64,000 bases of DNA from contig NZ_CP132342.1 in NCBI RefSeq assembly GCF_040529055.1, positions 2,726,001-2,790,000 of the forward strand, in the 5' to 3' direction. The notes below the pieces were generated by a model, which was not told where the DNA came from, did not search any database, and was given only the letters and a program-made list of their open reading frames with translations. Shown one piece after another: positions 17,722 through 27,626 of this stretch. Position 1 is the stretch's first letter. Each line of letters opens with the position of its first letter. Source of the stretch: Xanthomonas sontii (GTDB lineage: Bacteria; Pseudomonadota; Gammaproteobacteria; Xanthomonadales; Xanthomonadaceae). The translations under genes were made by a program, and so were the position numbers.

Positions 17722-19923
17722 ATGCTGAAGATGATTTTCTTGGCCGCCACCTTGGGTGCTGCGGCGTCGGCGTCTGCTGGACAGACGTCATTGCAGTGGC
17801 GTGGCCAGACCGCGCAGGCCGAGGCCACGGCCGACGGTGGTTTCGTGCTGCATGCGGCCCGAGGCACACGCACGGTGCCGGCGCAGCCGTTGCGCAGCGA
17901 GACCGACAGTCCGTTGTTCGACGCGCTGTTCGCGCTGGCGCAACAGGAACTGCGCGACGACCAGGTCCAGGCGATCCGCGATCCGGCGTTCGATCACGGC
18001 AAGCCGTTGCCATGCGATTGCTACCAGACCGGCGAGCGCTGGCCCTACGTGTGGACCCGCGACGTCAGCTATGCCGCGGACCTGGCCCTGGCGCGGCTGG
18101 ATCCCGAGCGCACGCGCCGCTCGCTGCGCTTCAAGCTGTCGCCGATGCGCGGCACCGACGCGCTGCCGGGGCTGTTCGTGGCGCAGGACACCGGCTCCGG
18201 CGGCAGTTGGCCGGTGAGCAGCGACCGGGTGGTGTGGTTCCTGGCCGCGCGCCACCTGCTGGACGATCCGGCCTTCGCCGCCGACACCCGCGCTGCACTC
18301 ACTGCCACGCTGGCGCAGGATCGCGCGTTCGCGTTCGACCCGCGCATCGGCCTGTACCGCGGCGAGACCTCGTTCCTGGACTGGCGCGAGCAGACCTATC
18401 CGGCCTGGACCCGCGAGGATGTCGGCTTCATCGCCAGTTCCTTCGCGCTGTCGACCAACGTGCTGCATTACCAGGCGCTGCGCCTGGGCGAGCGCCTGGC
18501 CCGGGAGCAGGGCGACACGCAGGCGGCCGCGCGCTATGCCGACTGGGCCGATGCACTGCGCCAGGCGATCGCGCAGCGTTTCTGGCGCGAGGACCGCGGC
18601 ACCTACGTCAGCTACATCGGCACCGCCGAGCATCCGGTGCGCTACGAAAGCTACGATCTGCTGGGCCTGTCGCTGGCAGTGCTGGCCGACGTGCTGCCGG
18701 CCGCGCGCGCGCGCCAGGCGCTGGCCCGCTATCCGGCGGTGGCGGCGGGCAGCCCGGTGGCGTGGCCGCAGCAGCGCGACGTGCCGATCTACCACAACCG
18801 GGCGATCTGGCCGTTCGTCAGCGCCTACGCGCTGCGCGCGGCGCGGCAGACCGACGACAGTGCGCGCATCGACCTGGAAGTGCGCTCGCTGCTGCGCGGC
18901 GCCGCGCTGGCCGGATCGAACATGGAGAACTACGAGTTCCTGAGCCAGGCCGTGCATGTCGACGACGGTCCGCTCAGCGGCCCGGTGGTCAATTCGCCGC
19001 GGCAGCTGTGGTCGGTGGCCGGCTACCTGGCGATGGTGGTCGAGGGCGTGTTCGGCGTGGAGGACGATGGCCGCGTGCTGCCCAAGTTGCCGACCAGCCT
19101 GGTGCCCATGCTGTTCGGCGAGCGCCAGGAGATCGCGTTGCAGCTGAAGGACCGCCGGATCGTGCTGCGCCGGCCGATGCAGCTGCAGGGCGACCTGCTG
19201 GTCGCCGGCAAGACCCATAGCCAGAACGGCGTCATCACCATCGACTTGGTGGCACGCCACAGCGGAAGTGCGCCCTTGCAGATGCTGACGGCAGAAGACG
19301 CCTTCGCGCCGCTGGCACCGCCGGCACCGCAGGTGCGACGCGAGACCGGGGGCTGGCGGGTGCAGGCGGCTGCGGACTCGGTGTTGTACGTCGATGGGCA
19401 GGCACGCGAGGGCAGCGCCGACGGCGCGCTGCTGCCGCTGGCCGAGCGCGTGCAATGCCTGAGTCTCACCCGGAAGGGTGCGCGTTGGGAGTCGTTGCAC
19501 AGCCCCACTGTCTGCGTCGGCAACGTCGCCCGCGTGGAGGGCGCCGACGGTTGGACGTGGACCGCGCCGCACGATGGCGCCTACCGGCTGAGCCTGCGTT
19601 ACGTCAACGCGCATGGTCCGATCAACACCGGCGTCACCGCCGCGGTCAAACGCCTGCAGGTGCAGTGCGGTGCAAATTCGCCGCAGTCGCAGCCGTTGGT
19701 GATGCCGCACAGCGTCGGCGAGCAGACCTCGACGGCGGCGCTGTTCGCGCTGCAGGCCGGGCAGCGCTGCCACGCCCGGCTGTTGCCGGCGGCGAACATG
19801 AGCGCGCTGCAGCACTTCGCGCGCTACACCGGTGGCCAGGGCGGCGCCGATGGCGTGGTCAATGCCGCCGATGTCGCCGCGCTGCTGATCGCGCCGGCCG
19901 GCCCGATCGAGGAGCGCCCATGA
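17722..19923 (+). CDS. Six-hairpin (alpha/alpha)6 glycosidase-like exported protein
   Basis: 733 residues, predicted periplasmic. A signal peptide (MIFLAATLGAAASASAG) follows the ATG at 17722; a GGGAGGGAGG stretch lies some 30 nt upstream, so the start is not strongly fixed. The region PYVWTRDVSYAADLALARL and later VAWPQQRDVPIYHNRAIWPFVSAYAL resembles six-hairpin glycosidases such as the glucosidase half of debranching enzymes. A C-terminal region from about 540 looks like a beta-sandwich with paired Cys (RVQCLSL, TVCVG, LQVQCG, GQRCHA). Exact substrate unknown. It overlaps the MFS gene by ATGA. Confidence 0.8.
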   Translation: MLKMIFLAATLGAAASASAGQTSLQWRGQTAQAEATADGGFVLHAARGTRTVPAQPLRSETDSPLFDALFALAQQELRDDQVQAIRDPAFDHGKPLPCDCYQTGERWPYVWTRDVSYAADLALARLDPERTRRSLRFKLSPMRGTDALPGLFVAQDTGSGGSWPVSSDRVVWFLAARHLLDDPAFAADTRAALTATLAQDRAFAFDPRIGLYRGETSFLDWREQTYPAWTREDVGFIASSFALSTNVLHYQALRLGERLAREQGDTQAAARYADWADALRQAIAQRFWREDRGTYVSYIGTAEHPVRYESYDLLGLSLAVLADVLPAARARQALARYPAVAAGSPVAWPQQRDVPIYHNRAIWPFVSAYALRAARQTDDSARIDLEVRSLLRGAALAGSNMENYEFLSQAVHVDDGPLSGPVVNSPRQLWSVAGYLAMVVEGVFGVEDDGRVLPKLPTSLVPMLFGERQEIALQLKDRRIVLRRPMQLQGDLLVAGKTHSQNGVITIDLVARHSGSAPLQMLTAEDAFAPLAPPAPQVRRETGGWRVQAAADSVLYVDGQAREGSADGALLPLAERVQCLSLTRKGARWESLHSPTVCVGNVARVEGADGWTWTAPHDGAYRLSLRYVNAHGPINTGVTAAVKRLQVQCGANSPQSQPLVMPHSVGEQTSTAALFALQAGQRCHARLLPAANMSALQHFARYTGGQGGADGVVNAADVAALLIAPAGPIEERP

Positions 19924-21404
19924 GCGCCGTGCCACGCGCCAAGCCGGCGCTGTCGTTCTGGCAGATCTGGAACATGTGCTTCGGCTTCCTCGGCATCCAG
20001 TTCGGCTTCGCGCTGCAGAACGCCAACGCCAGCCGCATCTTCCAGACCCTGGGCGCCGACATGGAGCAGGTGCCGGGACTGTGGATCGCCGCACCGCTGA
20101 CCGGCCTGATCGTGCAGCCGATCGTCGGTTACCTGTCCGACCGCACCTGGAACCGCTTCGGCCGGCGCCGCCCGTACTTCATGGTCGGCGCGCTGTTCAC
20201 CACGCTGGCCCTGCTGGTGATGCCGAACTCGCCGACGCTATGGGTGGCGGCCGGCACGTTGTGGGTGCTGGACGCCTCGATCAACATCTCGATGGAGCCG
20301 TTCCGCGCCTTCGTCGGCGACCAGTTGCCGACGCGCCAGCGCGCCACTGGCTATGCGATGCAGAGCTTCTTCATTGGCGTTGGCGCAGTGGTGGCGAGCA
20401 TGCTGCCGTGGCTGCTGGCGCACTGGGGCGTCAGCAATACCGCCGCCCCCGGCGAGGTGCCGGCGACGGTGCGCTACGCGTTCTATGTGGGCGGTGCGGT
20501 GCTGTTCCTGTCCATCGGCTGGACCGTGCTGCGCACCCGCGAGTATCCGCCCGAAGATCTGCACGGCAGCGACGTCGTCACCGCGGACGCAGCGGCGGCG
20601 CAACCGCGCCGTGTCGATGGCGCCGCTGCGCTGTGGTGCGCGGTGGGTATTGCCGGCGCGGCGGCCATCGCCTGGTGCCGGGGCGACCGCATGCTGTACG
20701 TGCTGGCCGGCCTGTGCATCGCTTACGGCGTGCTGCAGGGCCTGGCGCCGCGCCTGCGTCGCGGACACATGCTGGCGGCGATCGTCTGCGACCTGCAGAC
20801 CATGCCGCGGGCGATGCGGCGCCTGGCCGGAGTGCAGTTCTTCTCCTGGTTCGCGTTGTTCGCGATGTGGATCAACACCACCGCTGCGGTCACCCAGACC
20901 CACTACGGCACCCAGGACGTCACCTCGGCCGCCTACAACGAGGGCGCCAACTGGGTCGGTGTGCTGTTCGCCGCCTACAACGGCTTCGCCGCACTGGCCG
21001 CGATCGCCATTCCGCTGCTGGTGCGCGCCTGCGGGCTGCGCGTGAGTCATCTGCTGAATCTGTGCCTGGGCGCGGCCGGCCTGCTGTCGTTCCTGTGGAT
21101 CCGCGATCCGCAGTGGCTGCTGCTGTCGATGGTCGGGGTGGGCTTCGCCTGGGCCTCGATCCTGTCGTTGCCCTACGCCTTGCTGTCGGACAGCGTGCCG
21201 GCGGCGAAGATGGGCGTGTACATGGGCATCTTCAATTTCTTCATCGTGATCCCGCAGTTGGTCGCGGTCAGCGTGCTGGGCTTCGTGCTCACGCACTGGC
21301 TCGGCGGCCGGCCGCTGTACGCGCTGGCGATCGGCGGCGGCAGCCTGCTGGTGGCGGCGCTGTGCGTGCTGTGGGTGCCGTCGGATTCGGGAGCGAACGC
21401 ATGA
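19920..21404 (+). CDS. MFS sugar transporter (GPH/SUC-like)
   Basis: Inner-membrane sugar:cation symporter, 494 residues with about 12 hydrophobic segments. The loop between segments 2 and 3, GYLSDRTWNRFGRRRPYFMVGA, is the signature of the GPH and sucrose/maltose carrier group. PNSPTLWVAAGTLWVLDASINISMEPFRAFVGDQLP follows. It is translationally coupled on both sides (ATGA at 19920 and 21401) with the six-hairpin and GH13 genes. It most likely imports maltose or glucose made in the periplasm by its partners. Confidence 0.92.
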   Translation: MSAVPRAKPALSFWQIWNMCFGFLGIQFGFALQNANASRIFQTLGADMEQVPGLWIAAPLTGLIVQPIVGYLSDRTWNRFGRRRPYFMVGALFTTLALLVMPNSPTLWVAAGTLWVLDASINISMEPFRAFVGDQLPTRQRATGYAMQSFFIGVGAVVASMLPWLLAHWGVSNTAAPGEVPATVRYAFYVGGAVLFLSIGWTVLRTREYPPEDLHGSDVVTADAAAAQPRRVDGAAALWCAVGIAGAAAIAWCRGDRMLYVLAGLCIAYGVLQGLAPRLRRGHMLAAIVCDLQTMPRAMRRLAGVQFFSWFALFAMWINTTAAVTQTHYGTQDVTSAAYNEGANWVGVLFAAYNGFAALAAIAIPLLVRACGLRVSHLLNLCLGAAGLLSFLWIRDPQWLLLSMVGVGFAWASILSLPYALLSDSVPAAKMGVYMGIFNFFIVIPQLVAVSVLGFVLTHWLGGRPLYALAIGGGSLLVAALCVLWVPSDSGANA

Positions 21405-23086
21405 TCGATCGGATGTCGTTGTTGGCGCTGGCCCTGCTGGGCGCCTGCGCCGCGTCGGCGCAGGCCCAGGCGCCTGCGCAGGAGGAGTTCTACGGCACGC
21501 TGGAGCCGTTCGCCAGCGAGGCGGTGTACTTCGTGGTCACCGATCGCTTCGTCAACGGCGATCCCGGCAACGATCATCGCGACCAGGGCGGCGCGCATCG
21601 CACCTTCGACATCCCGATCCCGGCGCCGCCGGGCGAGAGCGACAACATCGGCTACCTCGGCGGCGACTTCAAGGGCGTGGTCGACAACGCCGGCTACATA
21701 CGCGACCTGGGCTTCGGCGCGGTGTGGATCACCCCGATCGTCGACAACCCGGACGAGGCCTTCACCGGCGGCAAGCCGATCACCTGGGGCAGCTCGCTGA
21801 GCGACCGTGGCAAGACCGGTTACCACGGCTACTGGGGCGTGAATTTCTACAAGCTCGACGAGCATCTGCCGAGCCCGGGCCTGGATTTCGGTGGCTTCAC
21901 TCAGGCCATGCACGCGCAGCAGTTGAAGGTGGTGCTGGACATCGTCGGTAATCACGGCTCGCCCGCCTGGACCATGCCCAAGCGGCAGCCGATGTTCGGC
22001 CAGGTCTTCGACCGCGACGGCAAACTGATCGCCGACCACCAGAACCTGCCGCCGTCCAAGCTGGACCCGGCGCACAACCCGCTGCACGCGTTCTACAACA
22101 CCGGCGGCAACCTGGCGCAGTTGTCCGATTTCAACGAGCGCAACCCGGCAGTGATGGAGTATCTGGTCGGCGCCTATTCGCAGTGGCTGGGGCAGGGCGC
22201 CGATGCGTTCCGGATCGACACCATCGGTTGGATGCCCGACAGCTTCTGGCACGAGTTCGTGCGCCGCATCCGCGCGCAGCGCCCGGGCATGTTCATGTTC
22301 GGCGAGGACTTCGACTACAACGCGCACAAGATCGCCGGCCACACCTGGGCCAACAACGCCGGCGTCAGCGTGCTGGATTTCCCGCTCAAGCAGGCGCTGG
22401 CGGCGACCTTCGGCCACGCCCAGCGCGGCTACGAAACGCTGCAGCCGGCGCTGTACCTGGAACGCGGCCCGTACGCCAATCCGTACGAGCTGATGACCTT
22501 CTACGACAACCACGACATGGCGCGGCTGGACGCCAGCGACGCCGGTTTCATCGATGCGCACAACTGGCTGTTCACCGCGCGCGGCATCCCGGTGATCTAC
22601 TACGGCTCGGAGACCGGCTTCATGCGCGGGCGCGCCGAGCATGCCGGCAACCGCAACTACTTCGGCCAGGCGCGGGTGAACGCGGCGCCGAGCAGCCCGA
22701 TCTTCGCGCCGCTGCGACGCATCGCCACGCTGCGCCAGCGCAGCCCGGCGCTGCAGCGCGGCCTGCAGCTCAATCTGCAGCTGTCCGGCGACGAGGCGGT
22801 GTTCTACCGGGTGTTCCAGCATGCGGGTAGCACTCAGACCGCGCTGGTGCTGCTGAACAAGAGCGACGCGCCGCGCACGCTGGAAGTGCGGCGCTATCTG
22901 CAGCCCGGCACCTGGCACGACGGCTTCGACGGCAGCGCCACCGAGGTGACCGATGCGCTGCGCGCCGAGGTGCCGGCACATGGCGTGCGCGTGTTCCTGT
23001 CCGATGCGCCGATCGTGCGCCCGGACCTGCGCGCGCGGCTGCGCTGGCTGATGGCGGCCAAGGACGGCGTCGCGCCGACGCCGTGA
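21401..23086 (+). CDS. GH13 alpha-amylase/CGTase-like enzyme, exported
   Basis: 561 residues. The N-terminus (LALALLGAC then SAQAQA) fits either a lipoprotein with the Cys at residue 15 or cleavage at AQA. The barrel opens with AVYFVVTDRFVNGD, the pattern of alpha-amylases and cyclodextrin glycosyltransferases. The catalytic set is D273 (DAFRIDTIG), E302 (FGEDF) and D372 (YDNHD), all present. A short C-terminal beta domain lacks an obvious starch-binding module. As last gene of a three-gene overlapping operon, it probably cuts maltodextrins brought in by the TonB receptor. Confidence 0.9.
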   Translation: MIDRMSLLALALLGACAASAQAQAPAQEEFYGTLEPFASEAVYFVVTDRFVNGDPGNDHRDQGGAHRTFDIPIPAPPGESDNIGYLGGDFKGVVDNAGYIRDLGFGAVWITPIVDNPDEAFTGGKPITWGSSLSDRGKTGYHGYWGVNFYKLDEHLPSPGLDFGGFTQAMHAQQLKVVLDIVGNHGSPAWTMPKRQPMFGQVFDRDGKLIADHQNLPPSKLDPAHNPLHAFYNTGGNLAQLSDFNERNPAVMEYLVGAYSQWLGQGADAFRIDTIGWMPDSFWHEFVRRIRAQRPGMFMFGEDFDYNAHKIAGHTWANNAGVSVLDFPLKQALAATFGHAQRGYETLQPALYLERGPYANPYELMTFYDNHDMARLDASDAGFIDAHNWLFTARGIPVIYYGSETGFMRGRAEHAGNRNYFGQARVNAAPSSPIFAPLRRIATLRQRSPALQRGLQLNLQLSGDEAVFYRVFQHAGSTQTALVLLNKSDAPRTLEVRRYLQPGTWHDGFDGSATEVTDALRAEVPAHGVRVFLSDAPIVRPDLRARLRWLMAAKDGVAPTP

Positions 23087-23148
23087 ACGCGGCGCTGCCG
23101 GTCGGCGTCAGCGCGCCGGCCGTCGGCGCGTCAGCGCCCGAGCAGGGC

Positions 23149-24222
23149 TCAGTTGCGCAGCAGCGACGAGCCGCGCAGCGCCAGCGTCACCGGCAGGGTG
23201 CGGCTGCTTACCGGCTGCCCGGCGATCTGCGCCAGCAGGGTGTCCACCAGCACCGCGCCTGCCAGTTTGGTGTCCTGCTGCACCGTCGACAACGCCGGAT
23301 CGACGCTGGCCGCCACCGGGATATCGTCGAAGCCGGCCAGGGCCACGTCCTCGGGCACGCGCAGGCCGTGCTCGCGCAAGGCCTTCAACGCGCCGATGGC
23401 GATCAGGTCGCTGGCGGCGAACAGCGCATCGAAGCGTTCGCCGCGGCCGAGCAGGGCCAGGGCGGCCTCGTAGCCGGACTGCTCGGTGGTGATCGCATCG
23501 ACCTGCAGCGCCGGCGTGGCCTCGGCGCCGGCCGCGCGCAGTGCCTGCAGGTGGCCGCGATAGCGTTCCAGGAATTCGGGGTAATGGTTGGAGGCGTCGC
23601 CGAGGAAGGCGATGCGGCGGCGGCCGTGCGCCAGCAGGTGCGCGGTGATGTCGTGGCCGCCCTGGAAGTTGTCGCTGCCGATCGAGACCCCCGGCTGCCC
23701 GGGCAGCACCGCGCCCCAGCGCACGAAATGCGTGCCCTGGTCGACCAGGTGCTGCAGCCGTTGCTGCGCCTGCAGGTAGTCGCCATAGCCGAGCAGGATC
23801 AGTCCGTCGGCCTTCTGGCTGTCGCCGTAGTCGGCGCGCCAGTTGTCCGACAACTGCTGGAACGACACCAGCAGGTCGTAGCCATGGCGCGCGCAAGCGC
23901 GGGTGATCGAGCCCAGCATCGAGTGGAAGAACGGGTTGATCAGCGAGTCGTCGGTGGTCGGGTCTTCGAAGAACAGCAGCGCCAGGGTGCCGGCATTGCG
24001 CAGGCGCAGGCTGGAGGCGTGCTTGTCGACCTTGTAGTTCAGCTCGCGCGCGATCGCCAGGATCTTGCGCCGGGTCTGCTCGTTGACCGCCGGACTGCCG
24101 CGCAGCGCGCGCGAGACCGTGGGTTGCGACACGCCTGCCAGATAGGCGATGTCCAGCGATGTGGCCTTGCCTTTGATGACGGCGCGTCCGGGTGCGGAGA
24201 AAACGTCGACGAAGCATGCCAT
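23149..24222 (-). CDS. LacI-family transcriptional regulator of the maltodextrin locus
   Basis: Sugar-responsive DNA-binding repressor, 357 residues from the ATG at 24222. An upstream extension to 24273 is open but lacks a better start. The helix-turn-helix is ATSLDIAYLAGVSQPTVSRALRG, just after the start, followed by a periplasmic-binding-protein-like ligand domain with GFDDIPVAASVDPALSTVQQD near the C-terminus. It is convergent with the GH13 gene, so it probably controls the locus. The natural candidate target is the repeated TGAATACGTATGCA motif. No copy of that motif lies before its own gene. Confidence 0.88.
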   Translation of the reverse strand: MACFVDVFSAPGRAVIKGKATSLDIAYLAGVSQPTVSRALRGSPAVNEQTRRKILAIARELNYKVDKHASSLRLRNAGTLALLFFEDPTTDDSLINPFFHSMLGSITRACARHGYDLLVSFQQLSDNWRADYGDSQKADGLILLGYGDYLQAQQRLQHLVDQGTHFVRWGAVLPGQPGVSIGSDNFQGGHDITAHLLAHGRRRIAFLGDASNHYPEFLERYRGHLQALRAAGAEATPALQVDAITTEQSGYEAALALLGRGERFDALFAASDLIAIGALKALREHGLRVPEDVALAGFDDIPVAASVDPALSTVQQDTKLAGAVLVDTLLAQIAGQPVSSRTLPVTLALRGSSLLRN

Positions 24223-24282
24223 GGCGCCCGCTGTAGCTCTTGCTGCGGCGCAGCGAAGGCCTTGGGCGCGCACCAGGAATGA

Positions 24283-24333
24283 CCGTTTCGGTAAACGGCC
24301 GCAATTACCATTTTGGTAAAAGCTGGTTTACCA
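24283..24333. promoter_or_regulatory. Cluster of GGTAAA palindromes between lacI-like gene and thrS
   Basis: Three overlapping inverted repeats: CCGTTT / AAACGG (24283-24298), TTACCA-TTT-TGGTAA (24305-24319) and TGGTAAA / TTTACCA (24314-24333). They form repeated GGTAAA half-sites in the divergent promoter region. The pattern suits an operator for a LacI-family or similar dimeric regulator, but differs from the 14-bp motif of the sugar genes. Confidence 0.5.
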
Positions 24334-24447
24334 TTCTTGCCTATCGACCTGATCCGGACATGGGTGGCCCGCGGCGACGCCGGCCGAGCGTGCGACATGA
24401 GCACTACCACCGCCCTCGCTTGAGTTCCCGCCCAAGGCTGTCTGAGC

Positions 24448-24473
24448 AGGCGCCCTTGTGGCGCCTTCTTTCT
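24448..24473 (+). terminator. Attenuator-like hairpin in the thrS leader
   Basis: AGGCGCC-CTTGT-GGCGCCT (7-bp perfect stem) followed by TCTTTCT, 75 nt before the thrS start. It could terminate or attenuate transcription into thrS. No tRNA-like threonine operator was recognised. Confidence 0.5.
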
Positions 24474-24547
24474 GTCCCGCGCCCAGGCTGGCCTGCCGCC
24501 GAAGTGGCGCGGACGCCGTCCCCCCGTTTCCCTTTCCGCCGACTCCC

Positions 24548-26452
24548 ATGATCACGATTACGCTCCCCGACGGCAGCCGCCGCGAATTCGAACACCCCGT
24601 CAGCCCCATGGACGTGGCCCAGTCCATCGGATCAGGCCTGGCCAAGGCGACCATCGCCGGCCAGGTCGACGGCCGCCTGGTCGATGCCTGCGACCTCATC
24701 GACCACGACGCCAGCCTGCGCCTGATTACCGCCAAGGACGCCGAGGGCGTGGAGATCATCCGCCACTCCTGCGCGCACCTGGTCGGCCACGCGGTCAAGC
24801 AGCTGTATCCCGAGGTCAAGATGGTGATCGGCCCGGTCATCGCCGAAGGCTTCTACTACGACATCTACAGCGAGCGCCCGTTCACCCCCGAGGACATGGC
24901 GGCGATCGAGAAGCGCATGCAGGAGCTGATCGCGCAGGACTACGACGTGATCAAGAAGGTCACCCCGCGCGCCGAGGTGATCGAGCTGTTCAAGCAGCGC
25001 GGCGAGGACTACAAGCTGCGCCTGATCGAGGACATGCCCGACGACGTCACCGCGATGGGCCTGTACTACCACCAGGAATACGTGGACATGTGCCGCGGCC
25101 CGCACGTGCCGAACACGCGCTTCCTCAAGGCCTTCAAGCTGACCCGTATCTCCGGCGCCTACTGGCGCGGCGACGCCAAGAACGAGCAGCTGCAGCGCAT
25201 CTACGGCACCGCCTGGGCCGACAAGAAGCAGCTCGAGGCCTACATCCTGCGCATGGAGGAGGCCGACAAGCGCGACCACCGCAAGATCGGCAAGCAGCAG
25301 GACCTGTTCCACCTGCAGGAAGAGGGCCCGGGCCTGGTGTTCTGGCACCCCAAGGGCTGGTCGATCTGGCAGGTGGTCGAGCAGTACATGCGCAAGGTCT
25401 ACCGCGACAGCGGCTACGGCGAGGTGCGCTGCCCGCAGATCCTGGACGTGTCGCTGTGGCAGAAGTCCGGCCACTGGGACAACTACCAGGACAACATGTT
25501 CTTCACCGAGTCGGAGAAGCGCACCTACGCGGTCAAGCCGATGAACTGCCCCGGCCACGTGCAGGTGTTCAACCAGGGCCTGCACAGCTACCGCGACCTG
25601 CCGATCCGCTACGGCGAGTTCGGCGCCTGCCACCGCAACGAGCCGTCCGGCGCGCTGCACGGCATCCTGCGCGTGCGCGGCTTCACCCAGGACGACGGCC
25701 ACATCTTCTGCACCGAGCAGCAGATCGAGGCCGAGGTCACCGCCTTCCACCAGCAGGCGCTGAAGGTGTACGGCGACTTCGGCTTCGACGACATCCAGAT
25801 CAAGATCGCCTTGCGCCCGGAAAAGCGCCTGGGCGACGACGCCACCTGGGACAAGGCCGAGGCCGCCCTGCGCGCCGCGCTCGGCGCCTGCGGCGTGGAG
25901 TGGCAGGAACTGCCGGGCGAGGGCGCCTTCTACGGCCCGAAGATCGAGTACCACCTCAAGGACGCGATCGGCCGCACCTGGCAGCTCGGCACCATGCAGG
26001 TGGATTTCATGATGCCCGGCCGCCTCGGCGCCGAGTACGTGGACGAGCACAGCCAGAAGAAGCATCCGGTCATGCTGCACCGGGCCATCGTCGGGTCGAT
26101 GGAGCGGTTCATCGGCATCCTGATCGAGCATCACGCCGGCATGTTCCCGGCCTGGCTGGCGCCGGTGCAGGCCGTGGTCATGAACATCACGGACGCGCAG
26201 GCAGACTATGTAGACAACGTGCGGAAACTCCTTGCAAATCAAGGCTTCCGCATCGAGGCCGATTTGCGGAACGAAAAAATCGGTTATAAGATTCGCGAAC
26301 ACACGCTGCAGCGGGTGCCGTACCTGTTGGTCGCGGGCGACCGCGAGACGGAAAACGGCGCGATTGCGGTCCGTACGCGATCGGGGGAGGATCTGGGCAC
26401 CATGTCGGTCGCCGCCTTCGCCGAACGGCTGCGCGCCGAGCAGTTGGCGTGA
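24548..26452 (+). CDS. thrS: Threonine--tRNA ligase
   Basis: Charges tRNA-Thr with threonine; 634 residues, normal length. The order is TGS domain (about 1-60, [14 protein letters not shown]), the editing SAD domain (about 65-225), the class II catalytic core (about 240-535) and the anticodon-binding domain (about 540-634). The zinc-binding Cys is in [12 protein letters not shown], and motif 3-like [13 protein letters not shown] is present. The ATG at 24548 starts directly at the TGS fold. It begins the translation gene group, with infC 63 nt downstream. Confidence 0.98.
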   Translation: MITITLPDGSRREFEHPVSPMDVAQSIGSGLAKATIAGQVDGRLVDACDLIDHDASLRLITAKDAEGVEIIRHSCAHLVGHAVKQLYPEVKMVIGPVIAEGFYYDIYSERPFTPEDMAAIEKRMQELIAQDYDVIKKVTPRAEVIELFKQRGEDYKLRLIEDMPDDVTAMGLYYHQEYVDMCRGPHVPNTRFLKAFKLTRISGAYWRGDAKNEQLQRIYGTAWADKKQLEAYILRMEEADKRDHRKIGKQQDLFHLQEEGPGLVFWHPKGWSIWQVVEQYMRKVYRDSGYGEVRCPQILDVSLWQKSGHWDNYQDNMFFTESEKRTYAVKPMNCPGHVQVFNQGLHSYRDLPIRYGEFGACHRNEPSGALHGILRVRGFTQDDGHIFCTEQQIEAEVTAFHQQALKVYGDFGFDDIQIKIALRPEKRLGDDATWDKAEAALRAALGACGVEWQELPGEGAFYGPKIEYHLKDAIGRTWQLGTMQVDFMMPGRLGAEYVDEHSQKKHPVMLHRAIVGSMERFIGILIEHHAGMFPAWLAPVQAVVMNITDAQADYVDNVRKLLANQGFRIEADLRNEKIGYKIREHTLQRVPYLLVAGDRETENGAIAVRTRSGEDLGTMSVAAFAERLRAEQLA

Positions 26453-26515
26453 CACCACCCTGGTGCGGACGGAGCCTCCGTCCGCGCCAGTCCGATTCCC
26501 CTGGGAGATTGCAAC

Positions 26516-27040
26516 ATCAGTACCCCTGACAACAAACAGAACCGCAAGAACCAAGAGATCCGCGTGCCGCGCGTGCGCGTGATCGGCGCGGACGGCGAGA
26601 TGGTCGGCGTGTTGACCCGCGACGAAGCGCTGGCGCTGGCCGAAGAGGATGGACTCGATCTGGTCGAGATCCAGCCGCAGGCCGATCCGCCGGTCTGCAA
26701 GATCATGGACTTCGGCAAGTTCAAGTTCGAGCAGCAGAAAAAGGCCAACGAAGCCAAGAAGAAGACCAAGCAGGTCGAGATCAAGGAAATCAAGTTCCGT
26801 CCGGTCACCGACGAAGGCGATTACCAGATCAAGCTGCGCAACATGCGCCGTTTCATCGAGGAAGGCGACAAGGTCAAGGTCAATATCCGTTTCCGCGGCC
26901 GCGAGATGAGCCATCAGGAGCTCGGTCGCGAAATGGCCGCGCGGATCGAGGCCGATCTGGGCGAAGACATCGTCATCGAATCGCGTCCGCGCCTGGAAGG
27001 CCGGCAGATGGTGATGATGATCGCGCCGAAGAAGCGCTGA
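26516..27040 (+). CDS. infC: Translation initiation factor IF-3 (AUC start)
   Basis: Binds the 30S subunit and polices start-codon choice. The most credible start is a rare ATC at 26516, with GGGAG 8 nt before it, giving [24 protein letters not shown] and a 174-residue protein. A GTG at 26564 would cut off the conserved N-terminal strand. Rare AUU/AUC starts are the known basis of IF-3 autoregulation in other bacteria. The N-domain ([26 protein letters not shown]), Lys-rich linker and C-domain ([13 protein letters not shown]) are all present. Confidence 0.95.
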   Translation: MSTPDNKQNRKNQEIRVPRVRVIGADGEMVGVLTRDEALALAEEDGLDLVEIQPQADPPVCKIMDFGKFKFEQQKKANEAKKKTKQVEIKEIKFRPVTDEGDYQIKLRNMRRFIEEGDKVKVNIRFRGREMSHQELGREMAARIEADLGEDIVIESRPRLEGRQMVMMIAPKKR

Positions 27041-27233
27041 CCCAGTCCAGGATCGCGCCCCGCCCAGTGCGGGCGCGCGGCCGCCTGGGTGCCAACGGCG
27101 CCCACCGACATGGTCATCCCCGCATTTTGCCCCAGCGCAGGCTGCGTGGCGACGCCGTGCGCGCCGTTTTCGATTCCCTAGTCCCCATTCTCGATTCCCG
27201 GCGCGCCAGTGCGCGCCCACCGAACCGCATGAT

Positions 27234-27262
27234 TTGCAAGGCATTCCAAGCCCTGGCATAAT
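27234..27262 (+). promoter_or_regulatory. Sigma-70 type promoter for rpmI-rplT
   Basis: TTGCAA (27234-27239), a 17-nt spacer and CATAAT (27257-27262) lie in the 378-nt infC-rpmI gap. The roughly 150-nt leader after it could hold the L20 autoregulatory site known in other bacteria; I see no clear match. Confidence 0.65.
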
Positions 27263-27418
27263 GCGCGGCCCAGTTCATCGGGTTTGCCGCTCGCGCGGCA
27301 ATAGGACCCGCCCGGATCCTCAGTGGATCAAGGGCTTACAAGCAGGTAAGGGCACGGACGGAAAGTGTGGCGCAGCCACCGCCCTGACCAGTGACAAAAC
27401 ACCATCAAGGACATTGCA

Positions 27419-27616
27419 ATGCCCAAGATCAAGACCAACCGGGCGGCGGCCAAGCGTTTCCGCAAGACCGCCTCCGGCAAATACAAGGCCGGCCACGCCA
27501 ACCGTAGCCACATCCTCACCAAGAAAGCGACCAAGCGGAAGCGCAACCTGCGGCAGACGAACCACGTCCGTGCCGAGGACGCAGGCCGTCTGGACCGTAT
27601 GCTTCCCTACCTCTGA
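27419..27616 (+). CDS. rpmI: 50S ribosomal protein L35
   Basis: 65 residues, very basic, with the L35 signature [17 protein letters not shown] and a C-terminal LDRMLPYL. It is followed 10 nt later by rplT, the standard pair. Confidence 0.98.
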   Translation: MPKIKTNRAAAKRFRKTASGKYKAGHANRSHILTKKATKRKRNLRQTNHVRAEDAGRLDRMLPYL

Positions 27617-27626
27617 GGACTGAACC

